Below are positions 7,609-16,489 of a stretch of DNA of 24,773 nt, piece after piece. The DNA lies in assembly GCA_002415335.1 (NCBI GenBank), contig DHXL01000423.1:1-24773 (forward strand), written 5' to 3'. The notes below the pieces were generated by a model. The model had not been told where the DNA came from and made no database searches. It saw only the letters and a list, made by a program, of their open reading frames with translations. Position 1 is the first letter of the stretch. Every line of letters begins with the position of its first letter. The translations under genes and the position numbers were made by a program. This DNA comes from Oxalobacteraceae bacterium UBA5157 (lineage in GTDB: Bacteria; Pseudomonadota; Gammaproteobacteria; Burkholderiales; Burkholderiaceae_D).

Positions 7609-8964
7609 CTACTCCGCCAAGTCGAATACCGCAATCGATTCTACATGGGCTGTGTGCGGGAACATGTTGACCACGCCCGCCATCGTTAGCACGTACCCGG
7701 CTTCGTGCACCAGCAAATCGGCATCGCGCGCCAACGTGGAAGGGTTGCATGAGACATAGACGATGCGCCTGGGCTTCAGGGTTCGGTGCTCGCCGCTCAA
7801 ACCGGCCAGCGCCTGGCATAGCGCCATCGCGCCCTCCCTCGGCGGGTCGACCATGAACCGGTCGAACTTGCCCAGTGCAATCAGTTCATCGACATTCATT
7901 TCAAAGAGATTGCGGCAATGAAAACTGGTCTTGTGCGCCAAGTCATTGCCCTCGGCATTTTTCAGAGCACGCTCGGTCAGTGCGGTACTGCCCTCGATGC
8001 CAACCACCGCGCGTGCCCGCGTCGCGATCGGTAGCGTGAAATTACCCAGCCCGCAGAACAAATCGGCGACCCGTTCGTCCGGTTGCACATCCAGCAAATG
8101 CACGGCACGCGCCACCAATACGCGGTTTATGTGATGATTGACTTGCGTAAAATCAGTTGGCTTGAAAGGCATCCGAATACCGAACTCCGGCAATGTGTAG
8201 TGCAGTTCGGTATCGGCAGGATAGTACTGGTATGCAGAGTCGGGCCCAGCGGTTTGCAACCACCATTGGACCTGATATTTATCTGCGAATGCCTTGAGCT
8301 TGATTTCGTCGTCAGCCGCTAGCGGCGCCATGATGCGCAACACCATGGCAGTGATGGTCTGGCGCTCGCCTTCGCCGACTGCCAGTTCAATCTGCGGCAC
8401 GTGATCGATGATCGACAGCGATCCTATCAAGTCACGCAACGGCACCAGCATGGCCGATACGTTAGGCGGCAACACCTGGCAGGTTTTCATGTCGGTGATA
8501 TAGGTCGATTTCTTTTCGTGGAAACCGACTAGCACACCGCCTTTCTTGGGGACATTGCGCACCGATATACGTGCCCGGTATCGATAACCCCAAGTCGGCC
8601 CGTGGATTGGGCGCAATATGTTATCGGGCCTGACCTTGCCGATATGCTTGAGATTGTCTTCCAGCACGCGCTGCTTGATCGCGACTTGCGCCGACGATTC
8701 CAGGTGCTGCATGGCACAGCCCCCGCAAATCCCAAAATAAGCGCACTTCGGTTTCACGCGCATCGAGGATTCGCGATGCAGTGTTGTCATGGTCGCGGCC
8801 TCCCACTTTGCCTTCTTGCGAAATGACTGGAAACTGACACGCTCGCCCGGCAACGCGCCTTCGACGAAGATGACTTTGCCTTGTGTGCCGTCTTCGTTTT
8901 CGACATGGCCGACACCGCGGGCTTCCATGTCGAGCGATTGAATTTCGATCGTGTTACGCTGCAT
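7609..8964 (-). CDS. rlmD: 23S rRNA (uracil-1939-C5)-methyltransferase RlmD (RumA)
   Basis: A 451-residue SAM-dependent RNA m5U methyltransferase. It has an N-terminal TRAM domain (IEIQSLDMEARGVGH), Fe-S ligands CX5CX2C (Cys about 74, 80, 83, in CAYFGICGGC) with the fourth Cys near 162, the SAM loop ADLFCGLGNF (about 301-309), DPPR (about 373), the catalytic Cys about 406 in VYVSCNPST, and the base Glu about 442 in HVESIAVF. The Fe-S motif separates RlmD from TrmA. ATG 8964 fits the TRAM start, although the frame is open up to ATG 9057, only 5 nt from the rpoS stop. No Shine-Dalgarno is seen at 8964; instead CACTTTGTCCC lies immediately 5' of it. Confidence 0.95.
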   Translation of the reverse strand: MQRNTIEIQSLDMEARGVGHVENEDGTQGKVIFVEGALPGERVSFQSFRKKAKWEAATMTTLHRESSMRVKPKCAYFGICGGCAMQHLESSAQVAIKQRVLEDNLKHIGKVRPDNILRPIHGPTWGYRYRARISVRNVPKKGGVLVGFHEKKSTYITDMKTCQVLPPNVSAMLVPLRDLIGSLSIIDHVPQIELAVGEGERQTITAMVLRIMAPLAADDEIKLKAFADKYQVQWWLQTAGPDSAYQYYPADTELHYTLPEFGIRMPFKPTDFTQVNHHINRVLVARAVHLLDVQPDERVADLFCGLGNFTLPIATRARAVVGIEGSTALTERALKNAEGNDLAHKTSFHCRNLFEMNVDELIALGKFDRFMVDPPREGAMALCQALAGLSGEHRTLKPRRIVYVSCNPSTLARDADLLVHEAGYVLTMAGVVNMFPHTAHVESIAVFDLAE

Positions 8965-9035
8965 AGGGACAAAGTGAAATGGGCGGACCTTGTTGACTCG
9001 GCCCTGGATAAACAGGAAAAGAGGATTACGTTCGG

Positions 9036-9050
9036 GGCGCTTGCAGCGCC
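9036..9050. repeat. Short GC-rich hairpin between rpoS and rlmD
   Basis: GGCGCT (9036-9041) and AGCGCC (9045-9050) form a perfect 6-bp stem with a 3-nt loop just after the rpoS stop. There is no T-tract on either strand, so full termination is unlikely. It may stabilise the rpoS mRNA 3' end or be chance. It also lies within the possible upstream extension of rlmD. Confidence 0.35.
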
Positions 9051-9062
9051 GGAACAAGGCGC

Positions 9063-10117
<1,055 letters not shown>

Positions 10118-10121
<4 letters not shown>

Positions 10122-11107
10122 TTAGGTGGCAAGAACTTTGATGGGTCGACCGGTTTGCCCTGTTGTCGGATTTCGAAGTGCAGCTTTACCGAGTCCGCAT
10201 CGGAATTGCCCATCTCGGCGATCTTTTGTCCCCTGCTGACGGTCTGCCCTTCCTTGACGAGGATGGTCTTGTTGTGCGCGTAGGCCGACAGCAAGGTGTT
10301 GGTGTGCTTGACGATGACCAGGTTGCCGTAGCCGCGGATGCCACTACCGGCATACATGACCTTGCCGGCCCCGGCTGCCACTACCGGCTGTCCGCTCTTG
10401 CCCGCAATGTCGATACCTTTCTTCCCCTCGTCGAAATTGGCGATGACTTTTCCGTCGGCCGGCCACATCCAGGCCACCGCGTCTTCTTCCGCTGCCGCGG
10501 CCGGAGCTTCAGGCGCTCTTTCGAACGTTTTCTTGTCAGCCGGCCTGCGCGGTTCGAATTTCGCGACCGAGGCCACGACCGGCGCGGAATCAGGCTTTTG
10601 TAATTCCGCTAACGCTGCTTCGGAGTAAGGCCGCTTATCGGCGCGCGGCGATGACTTATTGACGGCTGTGGTGGATGGCACGGTGGCCGGAACGCTGGCC
10701 GCGCTTGGCGGCGTCGCCAGCGGCCGAACCTCGACTCCGGAGCTCGTAGCGACGCTGGCGGTTTGTGCACCCGCGCCGGGTTCCGGCGGCAATACGCGCA
10801 GGGTTTGGTCGACCCTAATATCATTCGCGTTGGCAAGATTGTTCCATGCAACCAGGTCGCGGTAATTTTGTCCGAACTCAAGCGCGATGCGGATCAGCGT
10901 ATCGCCTTTCTTGACCACGTAGTAGCCATGGTCTTCGACCGGCTTTTGGGCGGATTTGGCGGTGCCGGCCGCAGACCTGGAGACATCGGAGGGCCTCGCG
11001 CCCGTAGTCCGTTCCACCACCGGAGCGGGATGGCGCGGGGTGGTGCATGCGGCTATCAAGCCGACTGACATGGCCAGCAGTATCAGGCGTATTTTTTTCA
11101 TTCTCAT
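10118..11107 (-). CDS. nlpD: NlpD-like LysM/LytM lipoprotein (amidase activator)
   Basis: An outer-membrane lipoprotein of 329 residues. The signal peptide ends in a lipobox with Cys21 (GLIAAC). A LysM domain lies at about 62-108 (YYVVKKGDTLIRIALEFG) and is followed by a long Pro/Ala/Ser linker. A C-terminal M23/LytM domain begins near 225 (KGIDIAGKSGQPVVAAGAGK, RGYGNLVIVKH, LHFEIRQQGKPVDP). As in E. coli NlpD, the first zinc-ligand His of active M23 peptidases is replaced (GKKGIDIA), pointing to a non-catalytic activator of an AmiC-type amidase at division. The start could be ATG 11107 or 11101; the open frame further upstream overlaps pcm and lacks a signal peptide. It lies 25 nt after pcm. 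Confidence 0.93.
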
Positions 11108-11132
11108 TACGTTTAGATTTTGTTCGAAGACG

Positions 11133-12002
11133 TCACACTGTACCAGAGCGGAGCGGCACAAAATGGCAATCCTCCAAAGTCCGGCTCGACCATTCGAATT
11201 TGCTCACGCGCTCGATCAATTGCAACACTTGATGACGGCCGCCCACTGGTGCGACAAGCCGGCCGCCGATCGTCATTTGATCCAGCAGGGCTTGCGGCAC
11301 TTCCAGGCCCGCGGCTGCCAGAATGATGCCATCAAATGGCGCCACTTTGGGGAAGCCAAGCATACCATCTCCGTAGTGCAAACGGATGTTCGCAATGCGC
11401 AATGGACGCAAGTTTGTTTTCGCCAATTCATGCAATGGCTTGATGCGTTCGATCGAGTAAACTTCTTTCGCAACCAGCGACAACACCGCCGCCTGGTAGC
11501 CGCATCCGGTTCCGATTTCGAGCACGCGGTTCAGCACGCCCGCTTGTCCGTTGTCGCGCATCACTTCGATCATGCGTGCGACGATATACGGCTGTGAAAT
11601 CGTCTGGTGATAACCGATCGGCAAGGAAGCATCGATGTAGGCCTGGCTCGCCAATGCCGGCTCCATGAATAGATGCCGCGGCACGGCTTCCATCGCGGCC
11701 AGCACTTTGGCATCCTTGACGCCTTGCTTGGCAATGCGCGCCACCATTGCTTTGCGTACCGCCGCCGATATCATCGGCACCGACCCCGGGACGGCAGCGT
11801 GGGGCTGGGCATATCCGGCAACCGTCGGGCCGTGACGGTCCGATTGCGAAAGCCCGCGCCCGCCGTTTCGGGCCGCGTTCTGCGTGGCCGTCTGCGGCGT
11901 AGCCACATTGCGCGAAGAAACCGATTCGGAATGCCCGGTACGCGACGACTTGTCGACCACTGAGGCGAGCTGCAGCGGGAAGCGCTTGGTCTTGGCGGTC
12001 AT
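11133..12002 (-). CDS. pcm: Protein-L-isoaspartate O-methyltransferase with N-terminal extension
   Basis: A SAM-dependent repair enzyme that methylates isoaspartyl residues in aged proteins. The catalytic part starts near residue 77 (MISAAVRKAMVARIAKQG) and contains AVPRHLFM, LPIGYHQTISQPYIVARM, motif I VLEIGTGCGYQAAVLS and the C-terminal CHFVPLRSGTV. Ahead of it is a Ser/Thr/Gln/Asn-rich, probably disordered segment of about 76 residues beginning MTAKTKRFPLQ, absent from E. coli Pcm (208 residues). ATG 12002 overlaps the surE stop as ATGA, which supports the long form; an internal ATG at 11774 would give the short form. It belongs to the surE-pcm-nlpD-rpoS cluster. Confidence 0.95.
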   Translation of the reverse strand: MTAKTKRFPLQLASVVDKSSRTGHSESVSSRNVATPQTATQNAARNGGRGLSQSDRHGPTVAGYAQPHAAVPGSVPMISAAVRKAMVARIAKQGVKDAKVLAAMEAVPRHLFMEPALASQAYIDASLPIGYHQTISQPYIVARMIEVMRDNGQAGVLNRVLEIGTGCGYQAAVLSLVAKEVYSIERIKPLHELAKTNLRPLRIANIRLHYGDGMLGFPKVAPFDGIILAAAGLEVPQALLDQMTIGGRLVAPVGGRHQVLQLIERVSKFEWSSRTLEDCHFVPLRSGTV

Positions 12003-12736
12003 GCCAAGCCTTTCTTGAGCGCATCCAGTTGCGCAGCATGCGTCAAATCGATTTGCAGCGGCGTCACCGATATGCACCCTGTTGCGATGGCATGAAAATC
12101 GGTGCCCTCGCCGGCGTCCTTCGCCGCGCCGGGCGGGCCGATCCAGAAAATTTCACGTCCATGCGGGTCGCGGGTCTTGATCACCGCCTCGGATTCATGG
12201 CGTTTGCCCAAGCGCGTGGCAACGATCGTTCCCAGATCCTCGTACGGCTTGTTCGGAATATTCACGTTCAGAAGATAGGGTTTCTGCAGCGCGTCGAAAC
12301 GCCGCTGCACAATGTCGCACGCGACTTTGGCCGCCGCATCCAGATGGGCCCAACCGTGCTCGACCTGGGAAAATGCGATCGCCGGAATCCCGAACAGAAA
12401 TCCTTCGGTCGCCGCAGCAACCGTGCCGGAATAGAGGGTGTCATCGCCCATATTTTGACCCTGGTTGATACCCGACACAACCAGATCCGGCTTGAAGTCC
12501 AGCATGCCGGTCAAGGCCACGTGCACACAATCGGTCGGCGTGCCATTGACGAAATAAAAACCATTGGCGGCGCGCGCAACGCTGAGCGGACGGTCGAGCG
12601 TCAGGGAGTTCGAAGAACCGGAACGGTTGCTGTCCGGCGCGACCACCACGATCTCGGCAATCGACGACAATCCGTCGGCCAAAGCGATTAGGCCGGGCGC
12701 CAGGTAGCCATCATCGTTACTTATAAGGATTCGCAT
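11999..12736 (-). CDS. surE: 5'/3'-nucleotidase SurE
   Basis: A 245-residue metal-dependent nucleotidase/exopolyphosphatase acting on nucleoside monophosphates. The family start MRILISNDDGYLAPGL carries the metal-binding Asp pair (8 and 9). PDSNRSGSSNSLT, GTPTDCVHVAL and SGINQGQNMGDDTLYSGTVAAATEG are all intact. ATG 12736 is the only sensible start. TAAAAT lies just upstream (12748-12743) with no strong ribosome site, so the mRNA leader may be very short. It is the first gene of the surE-pcm-nlpD-rpoS-rlmD run. Confidence 0.97.
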   Translation of the reverse strand: MRILISNDDGYLAPGLIALADGLSSIAEIVVVAPDSNRSGSSNSLTLDRPLSVARAANGFYFVNGTPTDCVHVALTGMLDFKPDLVVSGINQGQNMGDDTLYSGTVAAATEGFLFGIPAIAFSQVEHGWAHLDAAAKVACDIVQRRFDALQKPYLLNVNIPNKPYEDLGTIVATRLGKRHESEAVIKTRDPHGREIFWIGPPGAAKDAGEGTDFHAIATGCISVTPLQIDLTHAAQLDALKKGLA

Positions 12737-12881
12737 GAGCTGATTTTACCTGAAGCAATGTTCGACATCGTGGGAAAGCGTACGGTGCAGGCCGTTCCGA
12801 CTTCCCGTCACGGAGACCTACCTTGACGAGACAGAATTTGCTGTGAACAGTTTTGGGATTTGCGGCATAATCACAAAATCA

Positions 12882-12902
12882 AACGACCGTTCTATTTTAG
12901 AA
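12882..12902. promoter_or_regulatory. Palindromic operator-like motifs upstream of the quinone oxidoreductase gene
   Basis: AACGACCGTT (12882-12891) is a palindrome around a 2-nt centre, and it is joined to TTCTATTTTAGAA (12890-12902), with 5-bp arms around TTT. They lie 70-90 nt before the oxidoreductase ATG and just after a CATAAT (12866-12871) that could be a -10. The layout resembles an operator for a dimeric repressor such as a TetR-family protein, but no regulator gene is adjacent, so the binder is unknown. Confidence 0.4.
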
Positions 12903-12914
12903 TTCTGCAATTGC

Positions 12915-12947
12915 GGGACAAAGTGTAGCGCTGCGGCACTTTGTCCC
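12915..12947. repeat. Perfect 11-bp inverted repeat in the quinone oxidoreductase leader
   Basis: GGGACAAAGTG (12915-12925) and CACTTTGTCCC (12937-12947) are exact complements separated by 11 nt. As RNA this would be a strong stem-loop ending 15 nt before the AAAGGAG ribosome site, leaving that site free. It has no T-tract, so it is not an intrinsic terminator. The same 11-mer recurs at 8966-8976. Confidence 0.75.
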
Positions 12948-12973
12948 CAACCAATCAAGATAAAGGAGACAGC

Positions 12974-13954
12974 ATGAAAGCCATCGTTTGCAAAGCATGG
13001 GGACTTCCCGACACCCTTGTCGTCGAGGAATTGCCGGATCTGACCCCGGGCCCCGGCCAAGTCGCGATCGACGTCAAGGCCGCGGGGGTGAACTTTCCGG
13101 ACGTGCTTATCATCCAGAACAAATACCAATCCAGGCCCGAATTGCCTTTCACTCCCGGCAGCGAATTAGCGGGTATCGTCCGCTCGGTCGGCGAAGGCGT
13201 CACCCAGGTGAAACCCGGCGATAAAGTCATCGCCTTCATCGGCAACGGCGCCTTTGCACAACAAGCGCTGGCACCGGTGGCAGGAGTCATCCCCATGCCG
13301 CCCGGAATGGACTTCGATACCGCCGCTGCGATCACGCTCACCTATGGCACCTCGCACCATGCCGTGGTCGACCGCGCGCAATTGAAAGCCGGTGAAACGA
13401 TGTTAGTGCTGGGCGCCGCCGGCGGTGTCGGCCTGGCGGCCATCGAAATCGGCAAGGCGCTCGGCGCGCGTGTGATTGCCGCCGCATCTACCGATGAGAA
13501 GCTGGCAATATGCAAGGCGCACGGCGCCGATGCGACCATCAATTACAGCACCCAGGATCTGCGCGAGGCGATCAAAGCGGCCACCGACGGCAAGGGGCCG
13601 GACGTCGTCTACGACCCGGTCGGCGGCATCTATGCGGAACCGGCGGTGCGCTCGATGGCATGGCGCGGCCGCTATCTGGTCATCGGATTCGCCAATGGAG
13701 AGATTCCTAAACTCCCCTGGAATCTGCTGCTCTTGAAAGGTTTGTCACTCGTCGGCGTGTTCTGGGGCGAATTCGTCAGACGCGAACCGAAGGCCAACGC
13801 TGCCGCCATGCGCGAACTGATCGGCTGGCTCGCCGAAGGCAAGATCAAGCCGCATATCTCGGGACGCTACGCACTGGCCGATACGCCGAAAGCATTGAAT
13901 GACCTGGCTGATCGCAAGGTGACCGGCAAAGTCGTCATTCAACCGGAGAAATAA
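12974..13954 (+). CDS. Zinc-independent NADPH:quinone oxidoreductase (MDR superfamily)
   Basis: A 326-residue medium-chain dehydrogenase/reductase of the quinone oxidoreductase type. The N-terminal GroES-like domain (MKAIVCKAWGLPDTLVVEEL, AAGVNFPDVL, PGSELAGIVRSVGEGV) lacks the Cys/His zinc ligands of alcohol dehydrogenases. The Rossmann part has LGAAGGVGLAAIEIG at about 147-161, and the family signature GPDVVYDPVGG follows. ATG 12974 has AAAGGAG at 12962-12968. It stands alone between two minus-strand clusters with its own leader, which contains palindromes and an inverted repeat. The natural substrate cannot be told from sequence; acyl-CoA- or quinone-linked roles are both seen in relatives. 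Confidence 0.9.
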   Translation: MKAIVCKAWGLPDTLVVEELPDLTPGPGQVAIDVKAAGVNFPDVLIIQNKYQSRPELPFTPGSELAGIVRSVGEGVTQVKPGDKVIAFIGNGAFAQQALAPVAGVIPMPPGMDFDTAAAITLTYGTSHHAVVDRAQLKAGETMLVLGAAGGVGLAAIEIGKALGARVIAAASTDEKLAICKAHGADATINYSTQDLREAIKAATDGKGPDVVYDPVGGIYAEPAVRSMAWRGRYLVIGFANGEIPKLPWNLLLLKGLSLVGVFWGEFVRREPKANAAAMRELIGWLAEGKIKPHISGRYALADTPKALNDLADRKVTGKVVIQPEK

Positions 13955-13980
13955 TCCCTTATCTGTCCCTTGTCACGCGG

Positions 13981-14001
13981 ACGCTGGCCATTGGCCAGCG
14001 T
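13981..14001. terminator. Perfect 9-bp hairpin between convergent genes
   Basis: ACGCTGGCC (13981-13989) pairs exactly with GGCCAGCGT (13993-14001) around the loop ATT. It lies in the 50-nt gap between the plus-strand oxidoreductase stop (13954) and the minus-strand helicase stop (14005). There is no T-tract on either side, so this is a hairpin-only, possibly bidirectional, terminator or mRNA-end stabiliser rather than a classical one. Confidence 0.5.
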
Positions 14002-14004
14002 GAT

Positions 14005-16011
14005 TCACTGGACGCCATCCGTTCCCCCGGCTGCAGACTGGAAAAAATCTTGCGTCACGCTCAATTCGCGCGTTCGCTTGAACGGTGGCAGGCTTTGCCA
14101 GATACGTTTGCCGTACGGCTTCGAAATCAGCCTCGGATCGCAAATCATCAATACCCCGCGATCGGTTTCATCACGAATCAAGCGGCCGGCGCCCTGCTTC
14201 AGGTTAATAATCGCTTCCGGCAACTGGTGATGCATGAAGCCATTCAAGCCTTTCCGTTCCAGTGCTTCGATACGTGCCGCGAGCACCGGGTCGTCCGGCG
14301 GCGAAAACGGCAGTTTGTCGATAATGACCAGCGACAACGCCTCGCCGCGCACGTCGACTCCCTCCCAAAAACTTTGGCTGCCGATCAGCACCGCGTTGCC
14401 GGCGGCGCGGAAGCGATCCAGCAATTCAGTACGCCCGGCCTCGCCCTGCACTAGCAGTGGGTAGGGCAGCTTGCGGGTCTCGAACTCTTCGCGCAACCGT
14501 TGTGCGGCGCGATTGACGGCGCGGATGGTCGTGCAAAGCAAGAATGTGCGGCCGCCGGCGGCTTCGATGACCGGCAAGGCGGCGTCGATCACCGCATCGG
14601 TGTAGTCTGCTGAGTTCGGTTGCGGCAGACCGGTCGGCACATACAGCAAGCCTTGCCGGTCATAGTCGAACGGACTGTCCCAGGTCCGGGCCGGCTCGTC
14701 CCAGAGTCCCATTTGCGAAGTGTAGTGATTGAAGTCATTCTTCACCGCCAGCGTGGCGGACGTGAAAATCCAGGCGCGCGGCACGCCTTCGCGCTGCTTG
14801 TTGAATATCGGAGCGATCGATAGCGGCGTCTGGTGCAATTGCAGCGAGGATGAGAAAGCCTCGACCCAAAGCACGCGCTCTTGCCCATCATCGGCCGCCT
14901 TGCCCTTGGCGTTCCATCGCTCCAGGTTGGCGGCCAATTCGATCGCGCGTACGCGGCATTGCTCGATCGTCTCGGCGCGTTCGGCTTGCTTTTCGAGCAC
15001 GGCGATCATGCCGGAGGTCTCTTGCTTCAGGGTTTCCAGTGCCGGGAAAAATGCACTGGATGACGCGATCTGATTGATCGCCAGACGCACCACGTCTTGC
15101 GGAAATGTCAGGCGCAAATCGCGCGCAGCTCGCTCCACCGGCGCCACCACTTTGGCCCACTCGGCGCCATCGCGTGCATGCGACAGGCCTTCCGCCAGCA
15201 CGTCGCGGCACAATTCCATCACCTGCGAAGTTGACACTGTATCGCCGAAGAATAGCGTCGCGGTTTCCGGCAACTGGTGCGCCTCATCAAAAATAATCGT
15301 ATTCGCCGAAGGCAGCAATTCAGCCACGCCGGTGTCCTTCAACGCTACGTCGGCAAAGAACAGATGATGGTTCACCACGACGACATCCGCTTGTTGCGCC
15401 TGCTTGCGCGCCTTCATCACGAAACAGTCCTGGTAGTACTGGCATTCGGCGCCGAGGCAGGTATCGCGCGTCGACGTCACCAGGTTCCAGATCAGTGCAT
15501 TTTCAGGAATCTTGGACAGCTCGGCCTTGTCGCCCGAGCCAGTCGTCTTCATGAAACGGGAAATCTCCCGCAAATAGCCGACATCGTCGCGCGAAGTCAT
15601 TCTTCCATTTTGCAGCGTGCGTTCGAGATGAAAGTGGCACACATAGTTGGCGCGCCCTTTCAGCAAGGCCACGGACACCGGGGCGTTGAGCGCCTTGCGC
15701 ACGGTTGGGATGTCGCGCAGATACAACTGGTCCTGGAGATTCTTGGTGCCGGTCGAGACAATCACCTTGCCACCCCAAAGCAAGGCAGGAACCAGGTAGG
15801 CGAAGGTCTTGCCGGTACCGGTGCCGGCTTCTGCAATCAAAGTCTTTTGCTGTACGATCGCCTCGGCGATGGCTTTCGCCATGTCGGTCTGGGAGTGGCG
15901 CGGACGATAACCTCCGACGGCTGTAGCGAGTGGACCATTCGCATCAAACAGTTGCTCGATGTCGGCGTCGTGTGCGGCTGATACCTTCAAGTCGGAAGTG
16001 TCTGCGGTCAA
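14005..16011 (-). CDS. yoaA: DinG-family Fe-S DNA helicase, YoaA type
   Basis: A superfamily 2, XPD-like 5'-3' DNA helicase of 668 residues. Walker A is GTGTGKT (about 63-69). The four Fe-S cysteines are at about 125 (GRANYVC), 185, 190 and 196 (CLGAECQYYQDC). The DEAH box is IIFDEAHQLPE (about 239-249). Later motifs include FTSATL, SQSFWEGVDVRG and LKQGAGRLIRDETDRG near the C-terminus. VALLKGRANYVC and KARKQAQQADVVVVNHHLFFAD match YoaA more closely than DinG. YoaA works with HolC at blocked replication forks in E. coli; that partnership is only inferred here. No in-frame ATG is present upstream, so TTG 16011 is the best start, with no clear ribosome site. It lies 53 nt after the DUF465 gene. 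Confidence 0.93.
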   Translation of the reverse strand: MTADTSDLKVSAAHDADIEQLFDANGPLATAVGGYRPRHSQTDMAKAIAEAIVQQKTLIAEAGTGTGKTFAYLVPALLWGGKVIVSTGTKNLQDQLYLRDIPTVRKALNAPVSVALLKGRANYVCHFHLERTLQNGRMTSRDDVGYLREISRFMKTTGSGDKAELSKIPENALIWNLVTSTRDTCLGAECQYYQDCFVMKARKQAQQADVVVVNHHLFFADVALKDTGVAELLPSANTIIFDEAHQLPETATLFFGDTVSTSQVMELCRDVLAEGLSHARDGAEWAKVVAPVERAARDLRLTFPQDVVRLAINQIASSSAFFPALETLKQETSGMIAVLEKQAERAETIEQCRVRAIELAANLERWNAKGKAADDGQERVLWVEAFSSSLQLHQTPLSIAPIFNKQREGVPRAWIFTSATLAVKNDFNHYTSQMGLWDEPARTWDSPFDYDRQGLLYVPTGLPQPNSADYTDAVIDAALPVIEAAGGRTFLLCTTIRAVNRAAQRLREEFETRKLPYPLLVQGEAGRTELLDRFRAAGNAVLIGSQSFWEGVDVRGEALSLVIIDKLPFSPPDDPVLAARIEALERKGLNGFMHHQLPEAIINLKQGAGRLIRDETDRGVLMICDPRLISKPYGKRIWQSLPPFKRTRELSVTQDFFQSAAGGTDGVQ

Positions 16012-16064
16012 AATGGCTAACGGTAAGGAGTCGCGCGGCGCGCTACGGGAGAAAGGGTACGGCG

Positions 16065-16271
16065 TTAAGCGGGGATATCCGGAATCAATTCCATCCTCAA
16101 CAACGTGATATGGTCTTTCAACTGCAATTTGCGCTTTTTGAGGCGGCGCAATTGCAATTCTTCGTGTCGCACGTCATGTATCAGCGTCTCGATGACCGCA
16201 TCCAGATCGCGGTGCTCCACTTCGAGTTCGATAATGCGTCGTTGGATATCTTCCGATGAGCTCATGGTCAT
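16065..16271 (-). CDS. YdcH family small helical protein (DUF465)
   Basis: A 68-residue, highly charged, helical protein of the YdcH/DUF465 family. Its core IIELEVEHRDLDAVIETLI and LQLRRLKKRKLQLKDHITLL shows the family pattern EHxxLD plus LKKxKLxLKD. A coiled-coil hairpin is likely. ATG 16271 is chosen; a second ATG at 16265 is equally possible and the upstream frame to 16319 is not family-like. No function is established for the family that I can state. It precedes the YoaA-type helicase on the same strand. Confidence 0.85.
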   Translation of the reverse strand: MTMSSSEDIQRRIIELEVEHRDLDAVIETLIHDVRHEELQLRRLKKRKLQLKDHITLLRMELIPDIPA

Positions 16272-16489
16272 ATTGTGGCATAGCCCCCCGTTAAGCCGGT
16301 ATTGTAAGTGCGAACACACGGCCTGCGCACCCTACTTGCGGAAATGTATGCAAAAGGCGCATGCTGTATCGCGAATGTTAATATTGCTTACAATTAAAAA
16401 CGTCAAGATGAGACAGACTGTGCATGCACCATGCAATAATTTATGCGCGAAAAATTGTTGTCCATTCGAATTTTAATCCAGCCAGCACC

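Noticed and set aside
12818..13129. Minus-strand open frame across the oxidoreductase leader and 5' end
   Set aside because: It is antisense to a certain gene and covers palindromes and a ribosome site; no protein features.
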